Shown here: piece after piece, positions 11,867 through 24,319 of the stretch
Layout: every line of letters begins with the position of its first letter
Position numbering within the stretch: position 1 is the stretch's first letter
Notes under the pieces: generated by a model
Seen by the model: the letters and a program-made list of their open reading frames with translations, nothing else
The model's database searches: none
Told to the model about the DNA's origin: nothing
Source of the DNA: Canna indica
Lineage: Eukaryota > Streptophyta > Magnoliopsida > Zingiberales > Cannaceae
Reading direction: 5' to 3'
Length of the DNA stretch: 64,000 bases
Assembly: GCA_034359265.1 (NCBI GenBank)
Contig: CP136890.1
Location: forward strand, 65,783,501-65,847,500
Position numbers and translations under genes: made by a program

Positions 11867-12596
11867 TGTCATGCCCCAAACCCGAACATGACCGGCCAGA
11901 GTACCACCCGTACTCTGAAGACTAACCCAACCAAGACAACCAAATAAAATACAAAATCCTGAGCACTTCATAAAAACCAACTCCTTTGCAATTAACATAA
12001 CCGATCAAAATCCTAAATCCATCAATTAAATAGTCTGTAGCTTGCAAATATTCAAGTCTCCTTAAAATGAGACCAATTAAACATGAATAAAGTTTTTGAC
12101 ATAAAAAATGCAGAAAACAAAGTCTAGACACAAATCCATATGACTTAAGAAAATATAAAAGACCCTACAGACTCGGGTATACACCCCCCGGACCACGACG
12201 TGTTACGAGATCTGCTGTCCCTGTCATCACTAGCCACGCTACTGCGTCACTGTACCCATCTGATCACGCTCGGGTGCTGAAAAGAACAACATATACACAG
12301 TAAGTTTAACTAGGACTTAGTGAGTGGCTTAGTCCTCTATCAACCAAGTCCAATAACTCAAGACCAGCAGGTAAATAATTTATTAGTAAACATTTTCTCA
12401 TGAGCAGCAGTAATAAGCATAATTATCAATTCACATGAGATATAAATATCAATATGCATAGACATCCATCCATATAGGTAATAGACATAATGCGCAAAAT
12501 CAACAATCCATATAGAAATAAACATTATATGCACAACCAACCATCCAAGCAAGCCACCCGGGTCGGTCGTCAGTGTGGCTGGCTGACGAGCTTCCC

Positions 12597-12666
12597 GATC
12601 CAAGGACCCGTCGGTCCAATATCTAGGGACCCATCGGTCCAATAATCCAAGGACCCGTCAGTCCTA
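12597..12666. repeat. Three short hairpin repeats in G1 LTR
   Basis: Three tandem units of about 26 bases, each holding GGACC-N4-GGTCC (GGACCCGTCGGTCC, GGGACCCATCGGTCC, GGACCCGTCAGTCC). Each unit is self-complementary and could form a small hairpin. The third has one mismatch. Confidence 0.7.
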
Positions 12667-13915
12667 CAAGTTGGTCACTAAGCCAGCCTAGCTCTGCTCA
12701 GCGAATTTCCCACCCATGCCAATCCAGGTTGGTTGTCAGTGTGTCGGCTAACGAGCTTCCCAATCCGATATTATCCAGTGCAATCACAAGCACACCTAGG
12801 CATTCAAAAATCAACCGACAATTTTAAATAAAAATAAATGAACATAACATTCTCATGCCAATATAAATATCCTAGGACCTTCAGGGCCCTCAATGTCCAC
12901 ATATTATGCATGCGCATGAAACCAAGGGCCATACACCGGCCTATACTTCAATATATAAATAGCATGTAAGCAGGAAAATAATTTTTCCAATAAGAGTTAA
13001 ATTAAACACATTCATGCGCCATACCACACATGAGCAATTAACATTTTCATCATAGTAATCTAGTCATGCCATAGAAACAGAATATACTAAAATAAATTCA
13101 TAAGTTCATGCATATAATTATTCGATTATTGTCATATTCGCTAACTCATAGGGCCGGCCGCATAGCCTTGAAAATTTCCTCACGAAAATTCCGGTCCTTA
13201 CTCTATTTTTCTTTCCCTATAGTTTAGTAATCTTAGGTTGTCAAACTAAGGGAAGAAACGTGTATCTAGGTGAGTCTATGTTCAATGTTTCCCTAACCCT
13301 TTTCTTCTATTTTTGATCTATCCTACATCAAGTCTAAAGGGAACCATAAGGGGGTGGCATGGCCCTAAATAATTAAGACGAGCATCAATTCAAGACGAAC
13401 CTTGTCCAAGAGTCAATATACTATCAAGAAATCCAAGAAACATTATTTTAAAAGGGCGGCACCCACCCCAAACACGACCAAGGCCATGTGGCCATAACTC
13501 AAAAACCCAAGCAACATCAAACGGAGAATTTGACGACGATAATAATCTCTAATTCGATCAAAGACCTAGAGATTTCATCATGAAGACCATAGCAAAAATC
13601 TCTAAGGGTAGGGGCAGCGGCACAACACCTAGACCTGAGCCATAATCATGCGGCAATAATAAAAAGAAATTGAGCATCAACATGAAAACTATACAATGAT
13701 GATGTAGGTTCCATGATTAATCAAATACCTAGACATCATAAATCCACGACAAGATTTCCTAAGGGGACGAGCGGCGGCTTGTGTTAAAGAACAAGGGAGA
13801 AAGGGGGTTTAAACCACTCACCGATTAGAAGAAATGAGAAGGAAGAACAAATTCAAGGCTAGCTCCCCAACGATCAACTCTAGTGAACTCGTGAATTCCA
13901 ACCTCGATTCAAGTC

Positions 13916-15377
13916 TGTTGGTGAAATGACCACACTAGAGGGGGGGTGAATAGTGTGTTAATTAAATCTTGTCACCTAAATTTGATTTTAAACGTTTCTT
14001 AGATTACTTAGGCAATTTACAATTCAACGACTAAATGCGGAAGCGAGTAATAAAGATAAACAATGCGATACACAAAAAAACAATGCTAACACAAGTATTT
14101 ATAGTGGTTCGGCCCCAATGCCCCAGCTTAGGATTTCCAAACTTAGTTTTACTAGATTATATCATTTCCCTTACAAAGAAAACTTTACACCGAAAAGTCC
14201 CCGCTCTCAAACCGAAGGCACTTCCACACCCGGAAGTATCCCGCCTTCTACCGAGAGCACTCTCCCACCTCAACCTAAGGGACAACTCAACTAATCCTAG
14301 TAAACTAAGTTTACAATGGTGGATTTAAGCCTTAACACCAAGACAACCACCAACTCAATCATACCTAGCAACCTAGGTTTACACAAGTTCAAATGCAATG
14401 AAAATAGCCAAGAAAATATACAAGTAATCGAGCAAAAATACAACAAAACAAATACTTAGCTACAACACAATGAATCCTAGCTCCTCTTGAAGCCTTGATG
14501 ATGAATCAAATCAAGCTTGAAGGCAAACTCAAGAAAAATAAGGCAGAAAGCTAGGGTTTCAACAAAGATGGCTCAATCAAAGCTTGTAGGTGTCAAAGGA
14601 TGTCTCGTGAAGCATTACAATGTCATGGAAAGGCTTAGAAGGCCTTTAAATATGCAAATCACCAAGTGGTGGTTGGGCACAACGAGTATAAACGACTATT
14701 TTTCAAGCCCTTATACAGTCGGTCGCTGGTCCGGTCGAACGTCGGTCGACCGAAATGTCACCGGTCGATCAGTCGATCGACCGAACTTGGGCAGGGCAGA
14801 CTGCTTAGGCTGGTTTTTCTACTTGTTTGCTCATTTTTGGGTTCCATCTTCACTAGGCCTACTTATATAACATTTCTTGACTTGAAGTTAATAACTTTAA
14901 AACATAATTATTATATAAGGATTACCACTCATTTGGATACAATAAAGGCTTTCAAAAAATTCCTTAAAAATACGTTGTTATCTAATTTTTACCCAAGGAA
15001 CAATTACCGTTATTTTTTGTGTCAAGAAAATATCTAGGTCATATAGCCCTCCAAGGAGCTCCCTAGGCTTAGTGAATTTCAGGGCGATTTTCGGGTTTTC
15101 ATGTTTTGGGGTTCGGTTTTGGTTTTTGGATTCTTTGCATCATAAAGACGATTACATCGCATGCTAGACACCTTAAACCTAAACTCTAACTTCCCGAAGA
15201 ATCCCAAGCAACGACGAGCGTCCTTGCCGATTTCTCTGATTTCTTTGATTTTATGATTGCGGACGTCGTGCGCTAATCGACTTAGAACCTGAAAGTATTT
15301 CTCAATGAAACATTAGTTCCATGTTTGTTATCATCAAAACCGAGATTAAGACCAATGTAGAAAATCTTAGGCCAACA
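13916..15377 (-). mobile_element. C1 3' LTR
   Basis: It matches the solo LTRs at 4011-5619 (inverted) and 41255-42905. TG...CA termini are intact. The U3 holds a palindrome cluster at 14720-14785 (TCGGTCGACCGA, TCGATCGACCGA). The stretch 14100-14180 (AGTGGTTCGGCCCCAATGCC) is a conserved R/U5 signature shared with all C1 and C2 LTRs in this window. Confidence 0.9.
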
Positions 15378-15394
15378 ATCTCCCCCTTTTTGAT
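15378..15394 (-). other. Polypurine tract of C1 element
   Basis: The minus strand reads CATCAAAAAGGGGGAGAT directly before TGTTGGCC. The same tract precedes the C2 3' LTR at 48068, which suggests C1 and C2 belong to one copia lineage. Confidence 0.85.
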
Positions 15395-17760
15395 GGTGAC
15401 AAATATCCTTAAGAAAACATCTATAATAAGCATAGAGGATATCAAACATGGGATTTCTCCCCCTATCAATATGCATATCTATATAATAGAACTCCCCCTA
15501 TCTATATGCATGGTTTTCCTATATTTTCTTTCCCTTTACCTATATTTTTCTCCCACTTTTGACATCAATCAAAAAGAACGAGAAAAGTCAACCTATGGTC
15601 AAAGTTGGGACTTGAAAACTAGTTTTCATGAAAACAAAGTCAACCAACCCAAGGGACGAAAACAACATATCGAATGAGAGACTAAGTAATACATGATATC
15701 ATTAAAAGATAATCGAAATCCAAAACTAGGAATCATGTTCTAACTCAAGTATCGATATTTCAAAGTATCGGTCAAGGAGTCAAAAATCATTTTAGAAATG
15801 ATTTTCCTCTCTAAAATATTAGAATGATAGCAAAAGTGAATTCAAAATATCATACTTGAAGTCTCATTCGAAGATTGGACCAAAAATCAAAGTATCGAAA
15901 AAATGAACATTTGGAAAGAACGATACTTTAAAGTTTTGAAATCCAATTTCAAAAACTCATATCAAATCATATTCTTACTGAAAATTTTTGAAATATTTAC
16001 TGAAGAAACTAGATTTTTCAGAGAACATGAATTTCAAGAATCATCGAAAAATTAATTTTCTGCGTTTTTTCTAAAAATAACTGAAATCTAATGGCATTTT
16101 CGTAAATATTAGCTATTTTTTAAAAGTTCTCAGTTTTCATTCAAATTTTCCAAGTATCAAGATATAATCATTTAAAACATGTTTATCAAGTTTGAAATGA
16201 AAATAATGTCATTTGGTCAAAATTTTACCGTAGCATGATTTCATTCAAAAACAAACATGTTAACATGAAATTGCTAAGTATCAATCTTTAACCTATACTC
16301 ATGGTTTTTCAAGCATAGACATATGAACACTTGACATGAGTAAATCTAAACATGTTTGTGACGTTTGAGCTCAAAAAGAAATTTCTAAGTCAAATTATTG
16401 AGTTAGGTCAAACTTTTTTAATTTTGAGTCTCCTAAGGTAAGCTAGTTGTCATTTTATCCATTTTACATATGATTTTTCAATTTTAACCACATGGATGTA
16501 AATCATGAGCAAACTCAAACATGTTTATCAAGTTTTAACTTAAAATGAAGTCTCTAAGATGAAACTTTACCTAGAGCACATTTCATTTAAACAAGGTTTC
16601 ATGAAATTGCCTAAGTATCAAAATTTTATTTACTCATGAGATTTCAATCAATTCATGCAAGATCATTCATGAGCATAGAGAAATCATTTAATCAAGTGAT
16701 TTGAGGTGTTATGCAAGAATTTTACCAAAATGAAACTCATATATCATTTTTTGAGAAATTCCAAAATTTTTACTTTCTTTCCATTTTCCTTTAGCCTTCC
16801 AAATTTACCACTTTCTCAACTTGCAAGTAGGCTTCACTAGTATCATAATGAAATCATATACCAACTAGCAAGCTAACATACTAAATAGCAAAGGTTCAAT
16901 GCAAAGTTTCATTTAAAAGTCTTAACCTATGCTAGATAGTAGAGATTCATTTTAAAGGAGTTATCATGATATCAAAATGAATCAAAGAGATCTTAAAATA
17001 TAAAATATTTAAAAAATAAGATCTCTAAACATGTTTAACTAGTTTAGACTTAAAAAGAATGTCTCTAATAATGAATATCAACCTAGAGCAAATTTCATTT
17101 AATGAAATTTGCCTAAGTGCTAAAATTCTACCTACTCAAGAGAATTCAAGGGTTTAACATGCAATTCTAATCATGGGTATTGAGACATAATTTAAGCTTA
17201 AACATTGAGATATAACATTAAGATTTTGAATTAATTGAAGTTATACTTTATTCATGATAATTTGTCAAACTTACCATTTTCTTCCTAGTTATTAGCCTTC
17301 CTAAAATGCTCATAACTTGCAAAGTTGCAAGTAAACTACACTAATGTTTTAGAGAAAATATAGCTACCTAGCAAGCTAACCAAACCAAAAAGCAAAGAGA
17401 AGCATCAAGTATCATTATCAAAGTTCACTTTGCTAAATAGTTTGAAATCTGTTTTAAATAGAATCAAGTGATACCAAAATGAATTTTAAGAGATCACAAG
17501 TGAAATATGAATGAAAACAAGATCTCCAACCCTTCCTATTAGTTGAAAACCGAAAGGCCATAATGAGCATATGATTTAAAACCGCAAGATCGCATGAGCC
17601 CGTTATAGGCTACATAGGTCTTCGAAGAAAATCAAAAATCAAAAATATTTTCCATAGAACTCTCTAGTAAGAGCGGGGAAAATAACTCAAATTAAACATG
17701 TATCATAACTCCAACTTAAATAAAACAAACCAAAGTAAGGAGATGATACAAAATATACCT
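15395..17760 (-). repeat. AT-rich noncoding interior of C1 with degenerate ~500-bp repeats
   Basis: No open frame of note. Blocks recur in the same order about 500 bases apart: CTAGCAAGCTAAC at 16864 and 17366, AAACATGTTTATCAAG/AAACATGTTTAACTAG at 16528 and 17031, and related copies near 16176 and 16345. The region thus looks like two to three decayed tandem units between gag and the polypurine tract. Its role is unknown. It might be a spacer that replaced pol. Confidence 0.6.
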
Positions 17761-17866
17761 AGATGCCAATTTCCATACCTATGTCTACTGATGGTTTGAA
17801 GTTGCAACCGAGAAATGATACTTCATTTAAGTCCATGGTCAACTTAATTCAACACTTCACTTCTTT

Positions 17867-18529
17867 TTACCCTTGTGTGCTAGCTCCTCCTACAAGAGAG
17901 CAAGAAACATTTGGTACCCAAATGGCTTTGGGTCCTTGGGGGTTAGTTGACCTAGGTATCCAAAGTGTCTTAGCAACACTTGGATTCTTCTTAAATGCAC
18001 AATCATAGATTGCATGGCCATATGTACCACAACAAAAATAATGTCCATGAAACTTTTTATTTTCGCTATGGACATGTGATTTATCACTAGAATGCTTGAC
18101 ATGTGAGCTATGATGAACATGAGCATTTTTAAAGGAAATATTGTTCTTTTGAACATGAGGTTTAATGGTAGAATGCTTAACATGGGAATGAAGATGGACA
18201 TTGTCATTCTTTACATATGCATTTTTCATTCTAGTATTCTTAGGAGAAGAAATATTTTTAAATTCATTTACTTTCTTACTCAATACTAAAACCTCCTTTT
18301 TCAAGCCATCCATGGATTTATATAAAGCATGCATTTGAGATTTTAACATATGATTTTCCTTATTGATTTTTGAGTTTTCATTTTTCAAAATCTCGTTCTC
18401 AATTTTGAAACCATTTTTCAACTTTTCATTTTCAACCTTTAAGTCCTTAAGCTCAAATTCTAAATTATCATGGCATGAACCAAATGACCTAGACTTTAAC
18501 TTTTCATTTTCTAGTTTGAATTCATGCAA
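17867..18529 (-). pseudogene. C1 gag C-terminal fragment
   Basis: An open frame of 220 codons (first Met at 18529). It starts with a Lys/Glu/Asn-rich coiled coil (KLENEKLKS, LKVENEKLKN), followed by a His/Lys-rich linker and a retroviral-type zinc knuckle (CCGTYGHAIYDC) in which the first cysteine spacing is lost. It ends with two copies of a WIP/WVPN motif (LWIPRST, AIWVPNVS) typical of copia gag tails. The N-terminal gag is missing, deleted with the end of the 5' LTR at 18548. It packages RNA in active relatives. Confidence 0.8.
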
Positions 18530-18547
18530 ATGAGAATTAAACCTTAT

Positions 18548-18840
18548 ATTTCAGGGCGGTTTTCGGGTTTTCATGTTTTGAGGTTCGAGTTTAGTTTTTG
18601 TGTTCTTTGCATCATAAAGACGATTACATCACATGCTAGACACCCTAAACTTAAACTCTAACTTCCCAAAGAATCCCGAGCGACGACGAGCATCCTTGCC
18701 GATTTCTTCGATTTTTTTATCGCAGACGTCGTGCGCTAACCGACTTGGAATCTGAAAGTATTTCTCAATAAAACCTTAGTTGTATGTTTGTTATCATCAA
18801 AACCGAGATTAAGACTAAGGTAGAAAATCTTAGGCCAACA
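18548..18840 (-). mobile_element. C1 5' LTR, remaining 293 bases
   Basis: It matches 15068-15377 of the 3' LTR (ATTTCAGGGCG... to GGCCAACA). It is only the outer U3 end of the LTR. The sequence switches to gag at 18548 without any repeat, which marks a deletion junction. Confidence 0.88.
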
Positions 18841-19231
18841 GAGTCCTCCTTCAAGCGCCGACGCCACCTCCTCTCTTGCCTTGGGTACTGTGCGGCGCCC
18901 CCAGCCGTACAACCCAGGCTTTATATAATTTGGGGTTAAATGCTACCCCAAATTATTATTTCGCCCCTCACTTATAACCCAACTAGTTAAACTCGTTATA
19001 ATTCCATTTTAAATCCGATTCGAGTTTCGATTGAACCATTGAACTTGACTTGAGGTCTATTTTTAGCATGACCTGCCAAATTACAGAAATAACATATATA
19101 AAATTGCTTAAAAATTTTCTACATTAAAAGCCTACCAAATTTCATCATGAAAACTCCACTAATCCGCTTAACTTAAGTCCACACTTTTTTGCTGAAAAAA
19201 CAAAATAAATTTAATCAAATTTTGATTAACA

Positions 19232-19934
19232 TCTAGCTATACCCACTGAAATGACCATAAATTAGTCTTCCATTCTGCAATTTTCAAAACATATCTCTAC
19301 ATATAGCTAAATTCTTTTGAAGCATAAAAAAAACTAGTTAGGAAATAGCAAGTTGATAGTATATAGAAACAAACGGAGGAAACTTACCATTGCTGGCCTT
19401 TCTTCTCTCTATGATCTTCTGTGTCATTTTTTACTATTTCTCTGTGGATAAGTTTACATTAAATTACACGTTCATTTAGTTCCAAGCTTGCATATGTTGT
19501 CACTTCAATATTTGCTCATCTGGTGTGGTGCTCAGCATATGTACATTCCTAATGCAAGGATATGTATGGAAATCTTTTGCGATGAAATGATTAAATTATA
19601 AATCAGAATACTTGTTGATTGCTTTATGCTAAAACTTTGATATAATGAACACATGCCAATTACTAGAAACCTAAGCAAAATATGCGCGTGGAGGATACAT
19701 AACCATATGTATGTTTAATGTATATCTCTTTCCATATTTCTGCATCAGTATGTTATGTCAGGTCCTTCAGATGGTCCTTTTTGGATTTTTTAAAAATTCT
19801 GTCACCAGATCCTTCATAGCTTAGATTGTAGTCCAAAATCTTCACATTTTGACAGTTTACTGGAGCTATCTAATTCCCAATGAGTAATAAAATCTGTTTC
19901 AAAATATATTTTTCTACAATGGTGAATTTTGCAG
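19232..19934. other. No gene seen; probable intron of the ETHE1-like pseudogene
   Basis: AT-rich single-copy-looking sequence. It ends in a good acceptor (TTTTGCAG at 19927-19934) before the first recognisable ETHE1 exon. No coding match was recognised upstream before the G1 LTR end. Confidence 0.5.
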
Positions 19935-20547
19935 GTGCGTGACACTCCTGGCCAGAGTGTTGGTTGTGCTACCTATGTAACAGGAGATATATGGACCTGA
20001 TCAACCCCATCCAAGGATGGCTTTCACTGGTGATGCTTTGCTAATTCGTGGCTGTGGAAGGACATGCTTTCACATCTTCCCTTTCTTGTGACACCATTAA
20101 TTAGTGTATTGTTTGTGCATACTAAATAGACCACATGATGCATTATTAATTCACAGTAACTAAATGATTTATCACATGACATTTTCAGAATGTTAAACTT
20201 GGATGTAGTCCTTCTTCCTTCGATATTTCATTTACCTTGAATCATGTTCACCAGAATCTTAATTTCAATGATTAATCATGTTCACGTAAACTTTACCAAT
20301 CAGTGCATTCACAGGCAAGAAATTTAGATTTGCATTGCTTATGTCTTGTATCTTCTTTGCTCTTAGATATTCACACTGCCAAAGGATACACTCATATATC
20401 ATGGTTATGATTACAAAGGCTTCACGTACGGTAAGCATAATCTTTTGCTTCTAGCAAGGAATCTTTATGTTCTTTGGCCATTTGTATAAATGTTATCATA
20501 CAGTAGGAGAGGAGATGCTCTACAATCCACGGCTATCAAAATATGAG
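19935..20547 (+). pseudogene. ETHE1-like persulfide dioxygenase pseudogene (C-terminal exons)
   Basis: Three exon remnants on the plus strand: 19935-20064 ([17 protein letters not shown] then [19 protein letters not shown]), 20367-20430 (IFTLPKDTLIYHGYDYKGF) and 20504-20547 (VGEEMLYNPRLSKYE). These match the second half of the metallo-beta-lactamase-fold enzyme ETHE1 (mitochondrial sulfur dioxygenase). GT/AG borders are present at 20366, 20431, 20503 and 20548. A 4-base insertion (ATAT near 19992) shifts the frame. The first exon breaks off after GCGRT without the next segment. The PAHDY metal ligand region reads HGYDY. Upstream exons are missing. G1 inserted just upstream. Confidence 0.88.
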
Positions 20548-20672
20548 GTAAATCCTTGATCAAATTATTTTGTTGTATTAGAAGTTAATCCGATTGTTTC
20601 TGATAAAGTGATTGGATCATTTGTAATTATATCCGGCCTTCTGGCTTTTGTTTTGCAAAAAACCCTTAAAGG

Positions 20673-21221
20673 TAGGGATGAGCATCGGTCGGTTCGGTTA
20701 ATTTTCGGTAATTAACCAAACCGAAATTCAATATCTTTTATTAACCGTTTTTCGAACTGAAATTTTTGGTTAACCGATCGAAATTATCGAATAAAATTCA
20801 AATAAATATAAATTGTTAATATTTGAACCTTAAAACTCTCAATTACTATTTTTATAGTTTAACCATTACAACAATAGATATTATTTGATAATAATTATTA
20901 CTAAACTATCTATATTTTAAGTATAAATTTAAACAATAAATATAAATAGCTTGCAAGGATTTGAACCCTGACAACCTGTATAATTGCAATCAAACATAAC
21001 CAATTTAGCTAATAGTAGTATATGATATATTTGTATTTTTGTTATACTTAATATCTAATTCGGTAATTAACCAAACCAATCGATTAATTTACCGAACGAA
21101 CCGAAAATTGAAAACTTATATTTTTTTAACCGCTAACCGAACTAAAAATTATTCGAAAAATTTGGTTCGGTTAATCCGGATTCGGTTCGGTCGGTTAATC
21201 GATAAATTTTGCTCACTCCTA
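20673..21221. mobile_element. hAT-type MITE
   Basis: Left end TAGGGATGAGCATCGG and right end, read inverted, TAGGAGTGAGCAAAAT. The flanks CTTAAAGG (20665-20672) and TTTGAAGG (21222-21229) share 6 of 8 bases and look like a decayed 8-bp duplication. The interior carries inverted GGTTCGGTTAATT/AATTAACCAAACC blocks near each end. No transposase. Confidence 0.78.
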
Positions 21222-22368
21222 TTTGAAGGCATCATTTTTTTTTTGTAACGTGAAAATTGTATATCATTCATGAGTAACGAGAGGTTATAAATTTCACAAG
21301 TAGAGAGGTTATCGACTTTCAGTTTAATTACAATGTAAAAAGAATCTTCAATCAATTAGAAATGTCTCAATCACAAGAAATTAATCAAGTAGACCTCAAT
21401 GGATCATCCACTGACTCAATTTGACTAATTGGTTAGCCAATTGATTGGACCTTAATTCACTGGGTCACGTCCAACCATGATTTTGGATCATTGTTTTTCG
21501 CATGTTGTACGTACTTAGTATTAGAATAAAGAGGAGATCCGAATCCGACATGAGATATCATATCATGTTGTAGTTGGTAGAAAGAAATGATTTCTCCCGG
21601 CTTTTCTTTCCATATCAAGCTTAATTAGTTTCAAATTTGGTGGCTGATTTTTGTCCTTCTTTGCCCATCAATTCGAGCAAGGAAAAATTTGTATTTGTTG
21701 TCATAATATATGATGTTATTTACGTGACAATGGCATTCACTACATGAACGATGAACACATCATCGACGGCTAAGATAATTAGTGGATTGTCGATGATGAT
21801 GTCAATTACAATTCGAATTGTTGCAAAGTTTTATAATAAAAGAAAGCATCGCAGGAACGTTACAAGTGCCACAATGGCTGTTGCCATTAATAATATCACT
21901 AATGATTTACGCAGCCGTCGCCAATATCTTATCCACAATGACTTACGTGATCATTGTTAATATTCTTAAAGCAAATCAGCAACGACGTTCAAATGACTGA
22001 TTATTACCTAGAAAGATGCATATTAATATCTTTAATGACAATGTGTATATAATGTTTTAACGATAGAATTATTGTTGAACCAACACTGAATACATCAGCA
22101 TCGATGGTGATACACCATAGTACCCGATTGACTATCAAATCATCAACCACTTACGATATATTTTCAGTGATGGCATGCATGGCTAATCGTCGTTGACGAA
22201 AATACAATTGCAATAGCTAGCCGTAGGAAATCGTTATCAACACATTTTCCTACACCTAAATATATTTTTAAAAGTAAAAAATTCAAATTCATGTTTATAT
22301 CAAAAATTCACATTTTACTCATTCTAATACACCTAAAACAATATAAAGCATATGCAAAACCCACTATG

Positions 22369-22401
22369 ATATATATATACATACATATATATATATATAT
22401 C
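22369..22401. repeat. AT/AC microsatellite
   Basis: An (AT)n run broken by two ACAT units. Confidence 0.8.
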
Positions 22402-22661
22402 TACTTGCATTGTGTTACAACATTTTATATTGCATGAAGTACGCATGAATACCTGATTAGAGCTTAACTTTACATTATTAATGTTAAGAATGCATGTGCT
22501 ATAGTATGCATTGTAGGTCGGGGTTGTATAAATCCATAGTGATATATTGTGTTTTATTTAATGAAGTATGCATTTTTATTTAGAGCTTATTGACCTTTAT
22601 TAATATTAGTGTGGAAGTGCATGCACTTTTAATTTCATTAATTAGTAGAGATTATCATCAC

Positions 22662-22699
22662 GTTATTTAATTATTATTATTTAATTATTATTATTTAAT
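22662..22699. repeat. TTATTTAATTA simple repeat
   Basis: About three direct copies of TTATTTAATTATTA in a row. Confidence 0.7.
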
Positions 22700-24169
22700 G
22701 TTAATATTTATGCGGTCATTAACAATTGGGCTAGTGCATAAATATATATTTTGCGGCCACTAAATCTAAAAGAAGTTTTGGGTGAAGACGTTAGTGATCC
22801 AAGGATGCAAAATATATATATATGGCATGGGAGCACACTAGTGCTCGCAGGGGCGGAGCCAGCATATTGTCGAGGGAAGCTGTAGTTATCAATCATCCTT
22901 CTTTATAGACCAACCAACAAAACGTAGATCGCACTATTGGATCGAGGTAATTATTTGATGTATTACTCAAAGTCGATAAATTTCACAAGTAGAGAGCCAG
23001 TCGCAACAACACAAAATGAACAAAAATAAACCACCTTAGAGAAGGAACAAACCAAATCATCCTCTAGCTAGTATTTAGTCCAGACAACGATGAATAAAAT
23101 GGGTAACCTATACACCAGCTATTACCAAGCATCCAAAGGAATCTGGAATACAATAATTGATCCAATAATAGCAACTAGAAACACATGAAGTTAGTTTGTT
23201 ACTATTGTGGAAGTCGAACTAATGCAACCAAATAAGTAACTTGATCCAACTTTTGAAGAGCTTATGAAAAATATGAAGTTTATCTTGAGCTGATCTTAAA
23301 AGAACTAGAGGAGAGAAAAGAAGGAAATAGAGAGAGATGAGAGTGGAACAAGGAAAAAGATATTGAATAGTTAGGGGCAATAATTTTAATAATTAGCCAT
23401 GATTAGGAAAATCATATGTAAACAACTAAAAATAATAATTTGGAAAAGAAGCTTACTATTACAGATTGACAAGGAATGACCACTATTGGCAAATCTAGTA
23501 CCAATGGAGATTGTGAGAAGCAAATATAAAAAGAGCCTGATCTAAAAATACTTCCATTCCCTTAACATGATCAATAGTGACCTCCATGTGACAACTGCAA
23601 TGCGTGTGGCATCACTAGCCTTGCCTTTACTCTTAAGATAAGGACCTTCCTGCAGCATAAGTTGGGGATACTTTGTTAACAAGACAGATATGTTATAAGT
23701 TATGAAAGTTCTCTTCAAGTCTTGTATGCCATTACACCATGTCTGTTATCAATAGTTAGAATTATGTATAAGTTTCAAGTACATGGATGACTAATTTGCT
23801 GATTTATTCTACTAACAATATCTGATGCACATCACATAGATAACTAGTTGTATAATTATTAACTTATTTTCCTAAAGCCAGTTCCACTCAAATTTATCTT
23901 ACTAAGAAGGGTTAGATACTTGTAACTTTCCATTGGAACTCATTAACAATAGTTTCTAGATATGAAATAATCAAAGTGATTGTTCCTGAAACTTTTCCTA
24001 GTGCATTGTCCATTTCCATGATACCTGCTGATTGTTGTTACATGCATTTTTAGCTATCAGACAACATTAAGAGTTATGATGTACAAGATGAAGAAACATA
24101 AGCGAACTATACAGCAGATGACTGATCATGCTAAATCATCTGCATTGGTTGTTGTTAAAAGATCCATCA

Positions 24170-24319
24170 AAAGAATGAAGGAAAATATCTAGATGGAAAG
24201 ACAGGATGTGGAAAAAGTACGTCAAGCAAATCACTGCAATTGGTAAAGAATGAAGGAAAACATCTAGATGGAAAGACAGGATGTGGAAAAAATACGTCAA
24301 GCAAATCACTACAGTTGGT
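24170..24319. repeat. Tandem duplication, two 75-bp units
   Basis: AGAATGAAGGAAAA(T/C)ATCT begins at 24172 and again at 24247, with only a few differences through the whole unit. It lies in the ABCG3-like intron. Confidence 0.85.

Larger units (their letters stand above)
13916..18840 (-). mobile_element. C1 copia element, gag-only non-autonomous copy
   Basis: TGTTGGTGAAATG (13916) to GGCCAACA (18840), flanked by AAGTC (13911-13915) and GAGTC (18841-18845), inserted in the G1 LTR. Read on the minus strand: 5' LTR fragment (293 bases), truncated gag, about 2.4 kb of noncoding DNA, polypurine tract, complete 3' LTR (1462 bases). Protease, integrase, RT and RNase H are absent. The U5 part of the 5' LTR, the primer-binding site and the gag start were deleted together. 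Confidence 0.92.
11867..19231 (-). mobile_element. G1 5' LTR, interrupted by a C1 copia element
   Basis: The LTR runs from TGTCATGCCCC (11867) to TTTGATTAACA (19231). Without the 4.9-kb C1 element at 13916-18840 it is about 2.4 kb. From 12846 on it matches the LTR at 1-1458. Its start is also found at 38583. As the outer end of the element it should be followed by the target duplication (TCTAG at 19232), but the partner lies outside the window. No primer-binding site is present at 11866 because of the internal deletion. Confidence 0.9.
21230..23456. other. No gene recognised; AT-rich intergenic DNA
   Basis: I see no coding match. The words TAAATTTCACAAGTAGAGAG occur at 21285 and again near 22977, hinting at two copies of an unidentified repeat. 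A lone CAGGGGCGGAGCCAG (22848) resembles an hAT end but has no partner. Simple repeats are listed separately. Confidence 0.4.

Noticed and set aside
22848..22862. CAGGGGCGGAGCCAG as an hAT-type end
   Set aside because: No inverted partner or 8-bp duplication was found within reach.
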